Source: Neobacillus sp. YX16
Lineage (GTDB): Bacteria; Bacillota; Bacilli; Bacillales; Cytobacillaceae
Assembly: GCF_030123505.1 (NCBI RefSeq)
Contig: NZ_CP126115.1
Span: forward strand, 944,001-1,008,000
Direction: 5' to 3'
DNA: 64,000 bases
The translations under genes were made by a program, and so were the position numbers. Below the pieces are notes generated by a model. That model was given only the letters and a program-made list of their open reading frames with translations, was not told where the DNA came from and did not search any database. Position 1 is the stretch's first letter, and each line of letters starts with the position of its first letter. Shown in pieces: positions 1-10,488 of this stretch.

Positions 1-567
1 CTTCAAGGTGGACTCGCTATTAAGTGGGACGGAACATGGGCTGCTCCAGACTTATCTGAAAAAGCAACGTTTGATTGGGACTTTATTGGTCTTCCTGGCG
101 GTGTAACAGCAGTAGCAAATGACTTTGTAGGAATTTCTAAATCAAGTAAACATCCTGAAGAGGCTTATCTTTTTGCTAAATGGATGTCATATGGTAAAGA
201 AGGCTATATGAAACGTTTAGAAATTGCAGACAAAGAAGAAATCGTTTTAAACACATTGCCAATTACAACTGACGAGGAAGTTCTTGATGAATTTTTTGCC
301 TTGGTGGATGTACCTGGAATTCGCACAGCATATGAAAACCTAGATAAGGCAATCCTTGAACCTGTAAAAATGGTACCTGGATATGTTGATGCAAGATGGC
401 AGGCACTTACTGGTGTTAAAGCAGGTGATAAGGCAAACGCAACTACAGGGGAATTAGTGGATAGCTTTGTTAAAGGCCAACTTAAAGTTGAAGACTACGC
501 AAAACAACTTGATCAATTAGCAGATCAAAAAAGTGTTGAAGCACAAGAAGCTTTAAAAAATAAGTAA
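1..567 (+). CDS. Extracellular solute-binding protein, family 1 (3' part only)
   Basis: The frame is open from the first base, so the gene starts upstream of the window and only the last 188 residues are seen. They match the C-terminal lobe of sugar-binding proteins of ABC importers: a segment on a GLPGG turn, then a helix with the motif HPEEAYLFAKWMSYG, a region typical of these proteins. It would capture an oligosaccharide outside the cell and deliver it to a permease pair. The next gene starts 26 bases downstream, so it belongs to the long operon that follows. That operon has two permease pairs and this protein could serve either. The signal peptide and ligand-binding lobe are not visible. 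Family confident, ligand unknown. Confidence 0.85.
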   Translation, partial: LQGGLAIKWDGTWAAPDLSEKATFDWDFIGLPGGVTAVANDFVGISKSSKHPEEAYLFAKWMSYGKEGYMKRLEIADKEEIVLNTLPITTDEEVLDEFFALVDVPGIRTAYENLDKAILEPVKMVPGYVDARWQALTGVKAGDKANATTGELVDSFVKGQLKVEDYAKQLDQLADQKSVEAQEALKNK

Positions 568-593
568 TCGAATGGTTTGAGGAGGTTGATAGT

Positions 594-3545
594 ATGAAGT
601 CTAGGATATTATTTTGGTCGGTTATTATGCTGTTCTTCATCTTCCCACAAGGTTTTGCATCTGCTGAAAAAAATAACAGTGATAAAGTGCCTGCCGAAAA
701 TGTTGTAGAAGAACGCTATCATTCCGTCCTTGAAAAGTGGAAAAAAGAAGGAATTAAGGGCGCCTCGAAATTTGAGGTGTCTGTTCCTTCATCAATTGCC
801 ACTAATCTAGACAAACAGAATCTTTTGCCGAAATCTGAAAGCAAAGGATATGGGGATAGTGTTTTCTATTGGCATAACCAGCAATCAATTTCCTATGAAA
901 TTGATGTACCTGAGGAAGGGTTATATGAACTTTCTTTTGATTATTATCCATTAGGCAATGGGGTTGTTCCAATAGAGGGCTCAATCCTGGTGAATGGTGA
1001 ATTTCCTTTTTATGAAAGCAGGCGAATTGTATTTCCGGTTACCTGGAAAAACAAACTAAATACTTTTGGTCAAGACAGATTTGGTAATGATATTATTCCT
1101 GAACAAATGACTGTCATGAACTGGAGCAGTATCAAGGTAGAAGATGCAAGCCAACTCCAGCCTGAGCCATTAAAGTATGATTTAAAAAAGGGAAAAAACA
1201 CAATTGAACTTTCCAACCTTCAGGGAGAAATGCTGGTTGGAAAGTTAGAAGTCACCTCGCTCTCAAAGACGCCTTCTTATAAAGAGTATTTAGAAAAAAA
1301 TAAAAATAAAAAGCTAGTTAATGATTTAATCATGAATGAAGCTGAAAGGAATTATACAAAGAACAGTTCCTACATCAGACCTTTTGCTTCTACTGATCCA
1401 TCATCCGTGCCAAGTAATCCTAAGAATTTATTATTAAATTCACTTGGTGGTGACTCTTGGAATACAAGCGGACAAGAAGTGAACTGGAACGTAAAAATCG
1501 AAAAAGATGGCTTTTACCAGCTGACCTTTAAAGTTCAACAGAATAAACAGACTGGTGCACCTGTCTTTCGAAAATTGTTAATAGACGGTGAGGTCCCTTT
1601 TTCTGAAGTGGCTCCTTTCACATTCGAATTTAATAAAAAGTGGTCAAATGTTACGCTAAGTAACCACAAGGAAGAGCCATTTTTATTCTATTTAACGAAG
1701 GGTGAACACGTAATTGGTTTGGAAGCTGATGCTTCACCAGTAGAAAGAGTAACAAATACCACAAATGAGGTTATGAAAGAAATTGAAGAATTATCTCTTT
1801 CTATTAAAAAACTAACAGGAAACCAAACGGATCGATCCCGCGGCTGGAAAATAAGTGAATTTATACCGGATATTGAACAACGTGTGATTCAATGGGCTGA
1901 TACTCTAGAAAAAGAAAATGAGTATTTAGGGACTTTGAGTAAATCTGAAAAAAGTTCAAAAGAAATGGTTTCTCTACAAATGGCAGCTAAGAAACTAAAG
2001 ACATTAAGTGAAGAACCAGATGAAATCCCAAATAGATTGACAGAACTTTCAGAAGGTTCTTCATCAGTAGCTCAATTGCTTGGGGACCTGCTGGTTGATT
2101 TACCAAAGCAGCCTTTACTGATTGATCGCTTTTATATCCATGGAGAACAAGAATTGCCATCAGCAGAGATTGGTTTTTTTCAAAAAACGTGGGATGGAAT
2201 TGAACGGTTTGTCCTGTCATTTTCAGCAGGAAATTATTCCGTTTCAAATACCGATGATAAAACAATAGAGGTCTGGGTGAACCAACCACGCCAATATGTA
2301 GAGCAAATCCAAAATTTAGCTGATCGGACCTTTACACCAGAAACAGGAATTTCTGTTAAGTTTTCTATAATGCCAGAAGAGCAAAAATTAATTCTGGCAA
2401 ATGCTGCTAACAAACAGCCGGACGTTGCTCTTGGAATTAGTAACTGGCTGCCATACGAATTAGCTATTCGAGACGCTGCAGTAGATTTACATCAATTCGA
2501 AGACTTTGAGGCCTATAGTAAACAATTCTCACCAGGAGCATTTTTACCTTTTATCATTGAGGATTCTGTATACGCTCTGCCCGAAACACAGGATTTCTAT
2601 GTTCAGTTTTATCGCAAAGATATACTTGATGCTTTAAATCTTCCTGTACCGGATACCTGGGATGATGTTATTAGTATTTTACCAGAGTTACAACGATTCG
2701 GGATGAATTATTACACACCTATTTCAGGAGCTTCAGGATTTAAACCGTTCCAATCAACTGCTCCATTCATTTATCAATTCGAGGGAGACCTTTATGAAAA
2801 GGATGGAATGAAGACTGCGATTGGAAGTGAAGAAGCGTTAAAAGGCATTCAATTCATGGCGGATCTGAATACCATCTATAGCTTACCTCTGCAGGTTCCA
2901 AATTTCTACAATCACTTTAGATATGGGACACTGCCTATTGGAATTGCAAATTTTACAACCTACATTCAATTGACATCAGCAGCACCTGAAATTGCCGGAT
3001 GGTGGAATATCTCACCTTTTCCGGGAGTGAAGCAGGCGGATGGAACGATAGAACGTTGGGCGACAGGTTCTGGTCGGTCGGCAATGATTTTCAAAGGTAC
3101 AAAAGACCGTGAAAAATCATGGGAACTATTAAAATGGTGGATGTCTACTGAGACGCAAACAGAATTTGCTTCCAGTCTGCAAAACCTTTATGGGCCAGAA
3201 TACATGTGGAATACGGCCAATCTTCAGGCGTTTAAAAATCTGCCTTGGCCTGAAGAACATAAAGATACGATTATTAAGCAATGGGAATTTTTACAGGAAG
3301 TACCGAAAACACCAGGTACTTACATGGTAGAACGTGAGTTAAGTAACATCTGGAATCGGATTGTTTTCGATGGGGAAAATACAAGATCTGCGGTTGATGA
3401 CTCAATCATAGCCATTGATAGAGAGATGAGCCGCAAAATGGAGGAGTTTGGCTATATGAAGAACGGTAAAATGGTTAAGCCGTATCCAATCCCTACCATT
3501 GAACAAGTGGAAAGTTGGGCAGGCGAAGAAAATGACAAAAAATAA
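594..3545 (+). CDS. Large secreted solute-binding protein with extra N-terminal beta-sandwich half
   Basis: 983 residues. A signal peptide (about 1-25, likely cleavage after ASA) has no lipobox cysteine. Two related beta-rich segments follow (about 75-225 and 275-390), each with a 'gly-x-tyr-x-leu-thr/ser-phe' strand and a 'lys-gly-x-his/asn-x-ile' strand, resembling carbohydrate-binding or jelly-roll modules. A helical stretch (about 395-500) comes next. The last ~430 residues are a family 1 sugar-binding protein, seen in the segments [29 protein letters not shown] and a [10 protein letters not shown] helix. At ordinary size a binding protein is 400-450 residues, so more than half is added. 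It overlaps the permease start by 14 bases. The start has a good GGAGG site. Function is inferred: sugar capture for the next two permeases, perhaps with extra glycan contacts. Confidence 0.85.
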   Translation: MKSRILFWSVIMLFFIFPQGFASAEKNNSDKVPAENVVEERYHSVLEKWKKEGIKGASKFEVSVPSSIATNLDKQNLLPKSESKGYGDSVFYWHNQQSISYEIDVPEEGLYELSFDYYPLGNGVVPIEGSILVNGEFPFYESRRIVFPVTWKNKLNTFGQDRFGNDIIPEQMTVMNWSSIKVEDASQLQPEPLKYDLKKGKNTIELSNLQGEMLVGKLEVTSLSKTPSYKEYLEKNKNKKLVNDLIMNEAERNYTKNSSYIRPFASTDPSSVPSNPKNLLLNSLGGDSWNTSGQEVNWNVKIEKDGFYQLTFKVQQNKQTGAPVFRKLLIDGEVPFSEVAPFTFEFNKKWSNVTLSNHKEEPFLFYLTKGEHVIGLEADASPVERVTNTTNEVMKEIEELSLSIKKLTGNQTDRSRGWKISEFIPDIEQRVIQWADTLEKENEYLGTLSKSEKSSKEMVSLQMAAKKLKTLSEEPDEIPNRLTELSEGSSSVAQLLGDLLVDLPKQPLLIDRFYIHGEQELPSAEIGFFQKTWDGIERFVLSFSAGNYSVSNTDDKTIEVWVNQPRQYVEQIQNLADRTFTPETGISVKFSIMPEEQKLILANAANKQPDVALGISNWLPYELAIRDAAVDLHQFEDFEAYSKQFSPGAFLPFIIEDSVYALPETQDFYVQFYRKDILDALNLPVPDTWDDVISILPELQRFGMNYYTPISGASGFKPFQSTAPFIYQFEGDLYEKDGMKTAIGSEEALKGIQFMADLNTIYSLPLQVPNFYNHFRYGTLPIGIANFTTYIQLTSAAPEIAGWWNISPFPGVKQADGTIERWATGSGRSAMIFKGTKDREKSWELLKWWMSTETQTEFASSLQNLYGPEYMWNTANLQAFKNLPWPEEHKDTIIKQWEFLQEVPKTPGTYMVERELSNIWNRIVFDGENTRSAVDDSIIAIDREMSRKMEEFGYMKNGKMVKPYPIPTIEQVESWAGEENDKK

Positions 3546-4422
3546 ACGAGATTTAAGTCAATGGTTTTTTCTTGGTCCATATATACTCTTTTTTACGGCT
3601 TTTATCGTTATACCAGTTGGTGCAGGCATACTATTGTCCTTTACCTACTTCAATGCCATTGAGGCACCAACTTTTATTGGGTTAAGCAACTACGTAAGCC
3701 TAATAACTCAAGATGAAGTGTTTATGCAAAAGATATTGCCAAATACTTTGACCTTTGCATTAATTGTGGGTCCAGGGGGATATATACTTTCATTTATCCT
3801 CGCCTGGTCTTTAGCACAGGTTCCAAAAAAAATAAGAACGGTGCTTGCTTTAATTATCTATTCACCTTCCATGACAGCCGGGGTTGCTATGGCTGTCGTA
3901 TGGACCATTATCTTTAGCGGAGATCAAACGGGATATTTAAACAGTATGCTCATCACAATGGGAGTACTGTTAGAGCCGATCCAATGGCTTCAATCGCCCG
4001 AATATTTAATGAAAATTATGATTCTTGTTACTCTATGGGGCAGTATGGGGGTAGGATTTTTGGCGATGCTATCTGGCGTCCTTAATATCAATAGTGAAAT
4101 CTATGAAGCTGGTTATATTGATGGAATTAAGAATCGATTCCAAGAGGTAATCTACATTACCATTCCTTCAATGAAACCGCAAATGCTGTTCGGTGCGGTT
4201 ATGGCTGTAGTAGGAACATTTCAGGCCGGTGCCATTGGGGTTGCACTTTCAGGAGCAAACCCTACACCACAGTATGCAGGTCAGCTGATGGTAAACCACT
4301 TAGAAGACTTTGGCTTCATCCGTTACGAAATGGGCTATGCAGCAGCGATATCGGTTGTGCTATTAATCGTTGTTTATGCATTCTCTAAAGTAGCTTGGAG
4401 GCTATTTGGAGAAAAGGATTAA
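3532..4422 (+). CDS. Sugar ABC transporter permease (MalF/LacF type)
   Basis: 296 residues with about six membrane helices. The EAA-loop motif typical of binding-protein-dependent permeases is present ([15 protein letters not shown]), which docks a cytoplasmic ATPase. I chose the ATG at 3532, inside the end of the preceding binding-protein gene, because it gives the usual short charged N-terminus before the first helix; an in-frame TTG at 3499 is the alternative. No ATP-binding subunit lies in the operon, so a shared MsmX-type ATPase is expected from family knowledge. It pairs with the next gene. Confidence 0.9.
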   Translation: MTKNKRDLSQWFFLGPYILFFTAFIVIPVGAGILLSFTYFNAIEAPTFIGLSNYVSLITQDEVFMQKILPNTLTFALIVGPGGYILSFILAWSLAQVPKKIRTVLALIIYSPSMTAGVAMAVVWTIIFSGDQTGYLNSMLITMGVLLEPIQWLQSPEYLMKIMILVTLWGSMGVGFLAMLSGVLNINSEIYEAGYIDGIKNRFQEVIYITIPSMKPQMLFGAVMAVVGTFQAGAIGVALSGANPTPQYAGQLMVNHLEDFGFIRYEMGYAAAISVVLLIVVYAFSKVAWRLFGEKD

Positions 4423-4440
4423 CAAGTAGGAGTGATTTGT

Positions 4441-5319
4441 ATGTCAGCCTTTCATGGAACAAAAATGAATCCATCAAAGTTTCATAAAAGCCAACTTAAG
4501 TTTCTTGTTTTTTTAATTCCGTTGGCAGTATTTATGGCTTTACCGATTGTTTATGTATTTTTCCATGCATTTAAACCAATTGATGAGCTGTTTGCCTACC
4601 CGCCGCGTTTTTTCGTCGAAAAGCCTACATGGCAAAATTTTGCTGACTTGTTTGGGCGAGCAAACGCGTCTGGGGTGCCAATGTCTCGGTACTTATTTAA
4701 TAGTATAGTTATTACTCTAATAGTAGTCTTTTTAACTATTATTATTAGTACGATGGCTGGATACGCTTTATCAAAGAAAGAATTCAAATTAAAAAAGACA
4801 ATCTTTGAGATTAATACGCTTGCTTTAATGTTTGTTCCTGCAGCAGTTGCAATCCCAAGATACTTAATAATAGATGAATTAGGATTGATTAATAACTTTT
4901 TAGTTCATATTCTTCCTTTGCTAGCTATGCCAATCGGACTGTTTCTAGTTAAGCAGTTTATCGATCAAATACCTAATGAACTAATTGAAGCGGCGAAATT
5001 AGATGGCGCATCGGATATACACATCTTTACAAAAATTATCATACCACTAGTAAAGCCTGCTATTGCAACCATTGCGATATTATCGTTTCAGTTAGTTTGG
5101 AATAGTGTTGAAAGTTCGACATTTTATGTAAATGATGAAGGATTAAAAACCTTTTCTTTCTATATGTCGACACTAACTTCACAGGCTACGGGAAATGTTG
5201 TTGCCGGACAAGGCATGGCAGCAGCTGCTTCATTAATCATGTTCGTTCCGAACTTAATTATTTTTATCGTACTTCAAAGTCAGGTTATGAATACAATGGC
5301 GCATTCTGGTATTAAGTAA
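4441..5319 (+). CDS. Sugar ABC transporter permease (MalG type)
   Basis: 292 residues, about six membrane helices, with the EAA loop [21 protein letters not shown]. It follows the first permease after 18 bases. The ATG at 4441 has an AGGAG site eight bases upstream; an in-frame GTG at 4432 overlaps that site and is rejected. It forms the heterodimeric channel with the preceding permease. Its substrate is unknown but likely the ligand of the 983-residue binding protein. Confidence 0.9.
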   Translation: MSAFHGTKMNPSKFHKSQLKFLVFLIPLAVFMALPIVYVFFHAFKPIDELFAYPPRFFVEKPTWQNFADLFGRANASGVPMSRYLFNSIVITLIVVFLTIIISTMAGYALSKKEFKLKKTIFEINTLALMFVPAAVAIPRYLIIDELGLINNFLVHILPLLAMPIGLFLVKQFIDQIPNELIEAAKLDGASDIHIFTKIIIPLVKPAIATIAILSFQLVWNSVESSTFYVNDEGLKTFSFYMSTLTSQATGNVVAGQGMAAAASLIMFVPNLIIFIVLQSQVMNTMAHSGIK

Positions 5320-5336
5320 CAGATAGGGGGAGGGAC

Positions 5337-7358
5337 ATGCAGCATTTCATTAGAGTTATATTATGCTTAGGTTTATTATTAATGCTTCCCTTACAATCAA
5401 TTGCATTTGCTTCTGCTCCATATAAAACAGAAACATTATCATCTGATGGGGGATTAATTGAAACACAAACAGCATTTACACCTCTTGGTGAATTTTTATC
5501 AGGAGAAGAGGTAGTAAATCCTGAAGATATTTTTTCTGATACAAATGGTTTCATTTATATAGCCGATTCTGGAACAAAAAAAGTAATTATGGCTGATGAA
5601 AACGGCAATATACGAGCACGAATTGGAGAAGGTGTACTTGAGAAACCAACAGGGGTTTTTGTTGACGATAATGGCGATATTTTTGTAGCAGATTATGCAA
5701 AAGAAAAAGTTTTCCGTTTTAATTCGGGCGGGGAACTTAAGGGTGAATTCGGAAAACCAGATTCTCCGCTTTTTGGAAAAAAATCTCCGTATAAACCACA
5801 AAAGGTTGGAGTGGACCGCCGTGGAAATCTTTATGTCATTAGTGAAGGTTCAACGAATGGAATAATTCAGCTTAGTCAGGATGGTTCATTTTTAGGTTAT
5901 TACGGTGTAAATAATACTGAGATTAGCTTTAAGTCAGTTATTCAGAACTTGCTTACTACGGAAACTCAAAAATCTAAAATGTTTATGAAAACTCCACCTG
6001 CCCCAGATAATATTGCACTCGATAAACAGGGACTTATATATTCTGTGACGGAAGGAACTGAAAATGAAGTAATCAAAAAACTAAATGTGGCCGGAAAGAA
6101 TATGCTCGACCCGTTTATCTCTTGGGACTCAACCTATCAAGATATCACGGTTGATAAAGATGGGAACATTTTCACCTTAAATAGCACTGGAGAAATTCAT
6201 GAATTTGACAGTTTCGGAAATTTGTTGTTCGTTTTTGGAGGAACAGATGATGGTTCAAACCGGTTGGGATTATTTAAACAACCGACTGGAATTACGATTG
6301 ACCAAAATGGCAAGCTTTACATAACTGATAAAGAGCGCGGCATGATCACGGTTTTGGAGGCAACTGCTTTTGCAGGTCAAGTTCATAAAGGAATTGCATT
6401 ATTTAAAGAAGGCTTATATGTAGAAAGTCAGCAATACTGGGAATCTGTTTTGGAATTAAACTCTTCTTTTGGACTTGCCCATACGGCAATGGGAAAATCC
6501 TATTATAAACAGCAAGACTATGAAAAAGCCTTAGAAGAATATAAATTTGCTGAGGATGTTTATGGATATTCAGATGCTTTCTGGGAAGTTCGACAAGCGT
6601 GGATGCAAGAAAATCTTAGTTCCGTTTTGCTCATAATGATCGGATTAATCGTACTCTATTATTTTATTAAATATCTTGATAAAAAGAGAAAAATATTGGA
6701 TGTACCGAGAAACAATTGGAATGAATTGAAAACAAGAAAGCTTTTGTCAGAATTACTATTTTTATTTAAATTTTTTAAGCATCCGATTGACAGCTTTTAT
6801 TATTTAAAACGAAAACAGTATGCTACTGTTTTGTCTGCAACGATTCTTTATATCATTTTATTTATTGAATATTTGATAGCAAAATTTCAAACAGGATTTA
6901 TTTTCTCGTACCATGGACTAGGTGAGAAAAGCTTACTAGTGGAAATTTTAATTGTTTTTGTTCCGCTTCTACTATTTATATTGATTAACTATATGGTAAG
7001 TACTATTAATGATGGAGAAGGAAGATTTAAGGATATTTATATTGGGACGATCTATTCACTTGCTCCTTATCTCGTATTCATTATTCCTATTACCATCCTA
7101 TCTAATGTTCTGACGTATAATGAATCATTTATTTACATTTTTTCAATCCGTATTATTTACGTCTGGTGTTTAATCATTTTGTTTATCATGATTCAGGAAA
7201 TACACAATTACACCTTCTCAGAAACGGTACGAAATATTTTTGTTACTTTGTTTGGTATGGCCATCATGATTCTTGTTGTTTTCATCGTATTTGTCTTATT
7301 TGACCAAGTCTATGACTTTGTCTATTCCATCATGAAGGAGGTTATGATGCGTGTATAG
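5337..7358 (+). CDS. NHL beta-propeller / TPR / Yip1-like membrane protein
   Basis: 673 residues. A signal peptide or anchor (1-25) is followed by NHL-type beta-propeller repeats (about 50-340), each with 'asp-x-asn/asp-gly-x-ile/leu-tyr-ile/val-x-asp' such as DTNGFIYIADSG and DDNGDIFVADYA. A tetratricopeptide-like pair of helices follows (about 345-410, FGLAHTAMGKSYYKQQDYEKA), then one membrane helix (about 427-446), a basic linker, and a five-helix Yip1-like membrane domain (about 490-665). The propeller should face outside. The start has AGGGGGAGGG upstream, and the end overlaps the next gene by eight bases, so the two are translated together. Function is unknown; I infer a membrane platform or sensor for the importers and the DUF5696 protein around it. 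Confidence 0.8.
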   Translation: MQHFIRVILCLGLLLMLPLQSIAFASAPYKTETLSSDGGLIETQTAFTPLGEFLSGEEVVNPEDIFSDTNGFIYIADSGTKKVIMADENGNIRARIGEGVLEKPTGVFVDDNGDIFVADYAKEKVFRFNSGGELKGEFGKPDSPLFGKKSPYKPQKVGVDRRGNLYVISEGSTNGIIQLSQDGSFLGYYGVNNTEISFKSVIQNLLTTETQKSKMFMKTPPAPDNIALDKQGLIYSVTEGTENEVIKKLNVAGKNMLDPFISWDSTYQDITVDKDGNIFTLNSTGEIHEFDSFGNLLFVFGGTDDGSNRLGLFKQPTGITIDQNGKLYITDKERGMITVLEATAFAGQVHKGIALFKEGLYVESQQYWESVLELNSSFGLAHTAMGKSYYKQQDYEKALEEYKFAEDVYGYSDAFWEVRQAWMQENLSSVLLIMIGLIVLYYFIKYLDKKRKILDVPRNNWNELKTRKLLSELLFLFKFFKHPIDSFYYLKRKQYATVLSATILYIILFIEYLIAKFQTGFIFSYHGLGEKSLLVEILIVFVPLLLFILINYMVSTINDGEGRFKDIYIGTIYSLAPYLVFIIPITILSNVLTYNESFIYIFSIRIIYVWCLIILFIMIQEIHNYTFSETVRNIFVTLFGMAIMILVVFIVFVLFDQVYDFVYSIMKEVMMRV

Positions 7359-9609
7359 GATATTATTAATTGCCCTTACCATTATGCTTTTGCCCATTCA
7401 TGCAAATGCGGATTCGACCAAAAAATCAAATTCGGAACAACCTTCTGTATTAAATGAGAATGAACATGATGAAATGAAATATAGTTCTGCTCAATTTACT
7501 AAACCAGAAAAATCAAACGAGAAGCAAGCAACACAATCACCATCTTTCGAAGGATTTGAAAAGGCTGCGGAAAATGAGAACTTGATCCTTTACGTAAATA
7601 AAGAATCTCTCGCTTTAAAGATTCAGGATAAACAAACCCAATATGTTTGGAATACCGGAGTCGATCATCCTGATAACTATCGCATCAATAAAACATGGGA
7701 AGAAATGATTCAGTCCGCCATTACAGTGGAATATGCTGATCGTAAAGGGAAGGTAAGAAGCGAGAGCATATTGACAAACAACTCCAAGCCTAAAATTGAA
7801 ATGACCAAAAATGGTTTTACTGCCAAAGTGTTTATGAATCAGGCGAAAGTTAGCTTTCAATTAAATGTAGAATTAGAGGATGATAGTTTACAAGTTTCCC
7901 TCCCAAAAGAAAAGATTGAAGAAAATAAGCGTACGAAGCTGATTTCTATTAAGATTTACCCGTTCCTAGGGGCGGTTAACGAGAATGATTTGAATGGATA
8001 CATGTTTTTGCCTGATGGCAGTGGTGCTTTAGTTAGATATGAGAAGAGTGGAAAAAAAGCAGATACTCCATTTGTTGGCTCCATCTTTGGAAAAGATGAA
8101 AGTTTTAAGAAAACGGTAAAAGTCAATGAAAAAGTTTATCCAGTCCAACAAATCAAGATGCCTGTTTTCGGCGCTGTACATGGAGTAAAACAAAATGCTT
8201 TCCTAACAGTTATTGAAGATGGATATACTTACGGTGATGTTGTGGCTTACCCAGCGGGGGTTTCAACTGATTTTAACTGGGTATCTTCTCAGTTCCATTA
8301 TCGGAACGAATATTACCAGCCGACAAGTAAGAGCATGAATGGAATTAATGTATATCAAGAAAATGCAAATAACTTTGATATTACACTCCGTTATATGTTT
8401 TTAAGAGATGCAGATGCTGATTATGTTGGCATGGCTAAAAGATATCAAAAGTATTTAGAAGAAAATGATCAATTGAAAAAACAAGTTGATAAGTCTCAAG
8501 TACGTCTTGAAATTCTTGGCGGTGAAGTAAAGGAGGGATTAATTTTGGATTCTGTCATTCCGATGACAGAAATTAACCAAATCCCACAATTCACCAAAGA
8601 ATTGAAAAAAAATAAAGTGGATAAAATGTTTGTTGTGTATAAAGGCTGGACAAAGGGTGGTTTAACAGGAACACTGCCAACTAAATTTCCGATTGAGAAA
8701 AAGCTGGGAAATAAAAATGATGTTCAAGATACAACCGCTGCATTAAAAAAGGACAACATACCACTCTATTTTTATACTGACTATACAAAAGCATATGAAG
8801 GTGCATCTGGATATTCAGGAAGTAAGGACGTAGCTAAGAAAATAAGTTCCGAGACAATCTCACTCTTAGAAGGAAAAGAGAAAGTATTTTATCTGTCTCC
8901 TTTGAAATCTTTGGAGATGGCCAAGGATGACATTGAGAATTACAGTAAAAATGGAATATCCAATCTTGCGATAGATTCGACTGGCTTTACACTGTTTTCT
9001 GATTATAATAAGAGTTCATCTTCAGATCGTATGCAAACGATAGATACCTATAATGAACTTATTCATGAATTTAACAAAAAGATGGGGAATGTTGCTCTAT
9101 ATGAGCCGAATGTATATACATGGAAACAGACAAATCGTTATTTGGACATACCAATGTATTCATCAAACTATGTTTTTGAAACAGATACCGTCCCTTTCTT
9201 ACAAATCGTCTTAAAGGGGTATATCCCTTATTTCGCACCATTTTCTAATTTCAATGCTAATCCCTCGGAGGATGTGCTAAGGATGATTGAATATGGAGCA
9301 TATCCATCTTTCTTATTAACCGATCAACCGTCGCATTTATTGAAGAAAACACCATCTAATGGTGTCTATACTTCTGAATTTGATCTTTGGAAAGATGAAA
9401 TTGTTGAACAATATAAAATGATTGAAGAAAGTCTTGGACAAGTAGAAGGTGCAGCGATTACAGCAAGGGAAATTCCGAAAGCTGGAGTTGTGGAAGTTTC
9501 TTATTCCAATGGAAAGATGATCATTGTGAATTATACAGACTCGCCATATAGTGCACATGGAATTCAGGTGCAGGCACAAGACTTTGCTGTGATTGAGAGG
9601 GGGGAATAG
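7351..9609 (+). CDS. DUF5696-type secreted protein, possibly a glycosidase
   Basis: 752 residues from a GTG start with AAGGAGG nine bases upstream. Signal peptide 1-20 (cleavage after ANA), a low-complexity linker to about 60, a beta-rich domain (about 65-370) with FLPDGSGALVRY, an alpha/beta region (about 385-650) that looks like a TIM barrel, and a C-terminal beta domain ending in a 'VSYSNGKMIIVNYTDSPY' strand pair like those closing many glycoside hydrolases. Asp542 (in NLAIDSTG) and Glu585 (in ALYEPN) lie at strand-end positions and could be a catalytic pair; that is inference only. I recognise the family as DUF5696 from memory. It lies between the propeller protein and a second permease pair. 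Confidence 0.7.
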   Translation: MYRILLIALTIMLLPIHANADSTKKSNSEQPSVLNENEHDEMKYSSAQFTKPEKSNEKQATQSPSFEGFEKAAENENLILYVNKESLALKIQDKQTQYVWNTGVDHPDNYRINKTWEEMIQSAITVEYADRKGKVRSESILTNNSKPKIEMTKNGFTAKVFMNQAKVSFQLNVELEDDSLQVSLPKEKIEENKRTKLISIKIYPFLGAVNENDLNGYMFLPDGSGALVRYEKSGKKADTPFVGSIFGKDESFKKTVKVNEKVYPVQQIKMPVFGAVHGVKQNAFLTVIEDGYTYGDVVAYPAGVSTDFNWVSSQFHYRNEYYQPTSKSMNGINVYQENANNFDITLRYMFLRDADADYVGMAKRYQKYLEENDQLKKQVDKSQVRLEILGGEVKEGLILDSVIPMTEINQIPQFTKELKKNKVDKMFVVYKGWTKGGLTGTLPTKFPIEKKLGNKNDVQDTTAALKKDNIPLYFYTDYTKAYEGASGYSGSKDVAKKISSETISLLEGKEKVFYLSPLKSLEMAKDDIENYSKNGISNLAIDSTGFTLFSDYNKSSSSDRMQTIDTYNELIHEFNKKMGNVALYEPNVYTWKQTNRYLDIPMYSSNYVFETDTVPFLQIVLKGYIPYFAPFSNFNANPSEDVLRMIEYGAYPSFLLTDQPSHLLKKTPSNGVYTSEFDLWKDEIVEQYKMIEESLGQVEGAAITAREIPKAGVVEVSYSNGKMIIVNYTDSPYSAHGIQVQAQDFAVIERGE

Positions 9610-9611
9610 CG

Positions 9612-10472
9612 GTGAAAGGGTTAAAGACAAAAAATAGTTTAGTAGGACTGTTATTTGTATCACCATGGATAATAGGGTTTGCAATTTTTACCGCTTTTCC
9701 TCTATTATATTCTTTATTTTTAAGCTTTCAAAAAGTGAAGATTACTACAAGTGGAATTCAAACTGAGTTTATTAGATTTGAAAACTTTCAATATGCATTT
9801 GTTGTCGATGCGATCTTTACTGAACGATTAACGAAGTACCTTGAAGAAATGATTATTTCTGTTCCCATTATCATTGTATTTTCATTAATTATTGCTCTGC
9901 TTCTTAATCAGAAAATCAAATTCCGAGGAATGTTTCGAACTATTTTTTTCCTCCCGGTTATCATTGCCAGCGGTCCAGTAATGAAGGAGCTTATCGATCA
10001 GGGAATAACGACGATTCCAACGATAGAGAAATACGCGATCTATCAAGCACTCACTGCTAGTCCGGATGGCTTTTTGAATGGGATACTTTTGTATCTCATT
10101 AAAAATTTGATTATGATTCTTTGGTTTTCTGGAGTACAAATACTAATTTTTATTGCAGCATTACAAAAGATGGATAAGCAAATCTATGAAGCTGCGAAAA
10201 TTGATGGCGCCTCAAATTGGGAGTCATTTTGGAAAGTGACACTTCCAAGTTTATTCCCAATGATTATTGTTAACACCATTTATACAATTGTTATGTATTC
10301 GATGTTTTCTTTGAATCCGATTATTGAGCATATCCAGACAAACATGTTTAAAGTTGATACTGGTTTTGGATACGCATCGGCACTGTCCTGGATTTACTTT
10401 CTCATAATTGCACTAGCGCTCGTTTTAAGTGTAGGAGCAATGACGTTAAAGGGGAAGAAAAATTACAATTAA
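9612..10472 (+). CDS. Sugar ABC transporter permease (second pair, MalF type)
   Basis: 286 residues, GTG start two bases after the DUF5696 stop, with the purine-rich GAGAGGGGGG as ribosome site. About six membrane helices, beginning GLLFVSPWIIGFAIFTAFPL, the usual first helix of MalF-like sugar permeases. The EAA loop is EAAKIDGASNWESFWKVTLP. This is the second permease pair of the operon, so the operon encodes two importers. The most likely partner binding protein is the truncated one at the window start, by elimination. Confidence 0.9.
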   Translation: MKGLKTKNSLVGLLFVSPWIIGFAIFTAFPLLYSLFLSFQKVKITTSGIQTEFIRFENFQYAFVVDAIFTERLTKYLEEMIISVPIIIVFSLIIALLLNQKIKFRGMFRTIFFLPVIIASGPVMKELIDQGITTIPTIEKYAIYQALTASPDGFLNGILLYLIKNLIMILWFSGVQILIFIAALQKMDKQIYEAAKIDGASNWESFWKVTLPSLFPMIIVNTIYTIVMYSMFSLNPIIEHIQTNMFKVDTGFGYASALSWIYFLIIALALVLSVGAMTLKGKKNYN

Positions 10473-10488
10473 AAAGGAAGGGTTCAAA

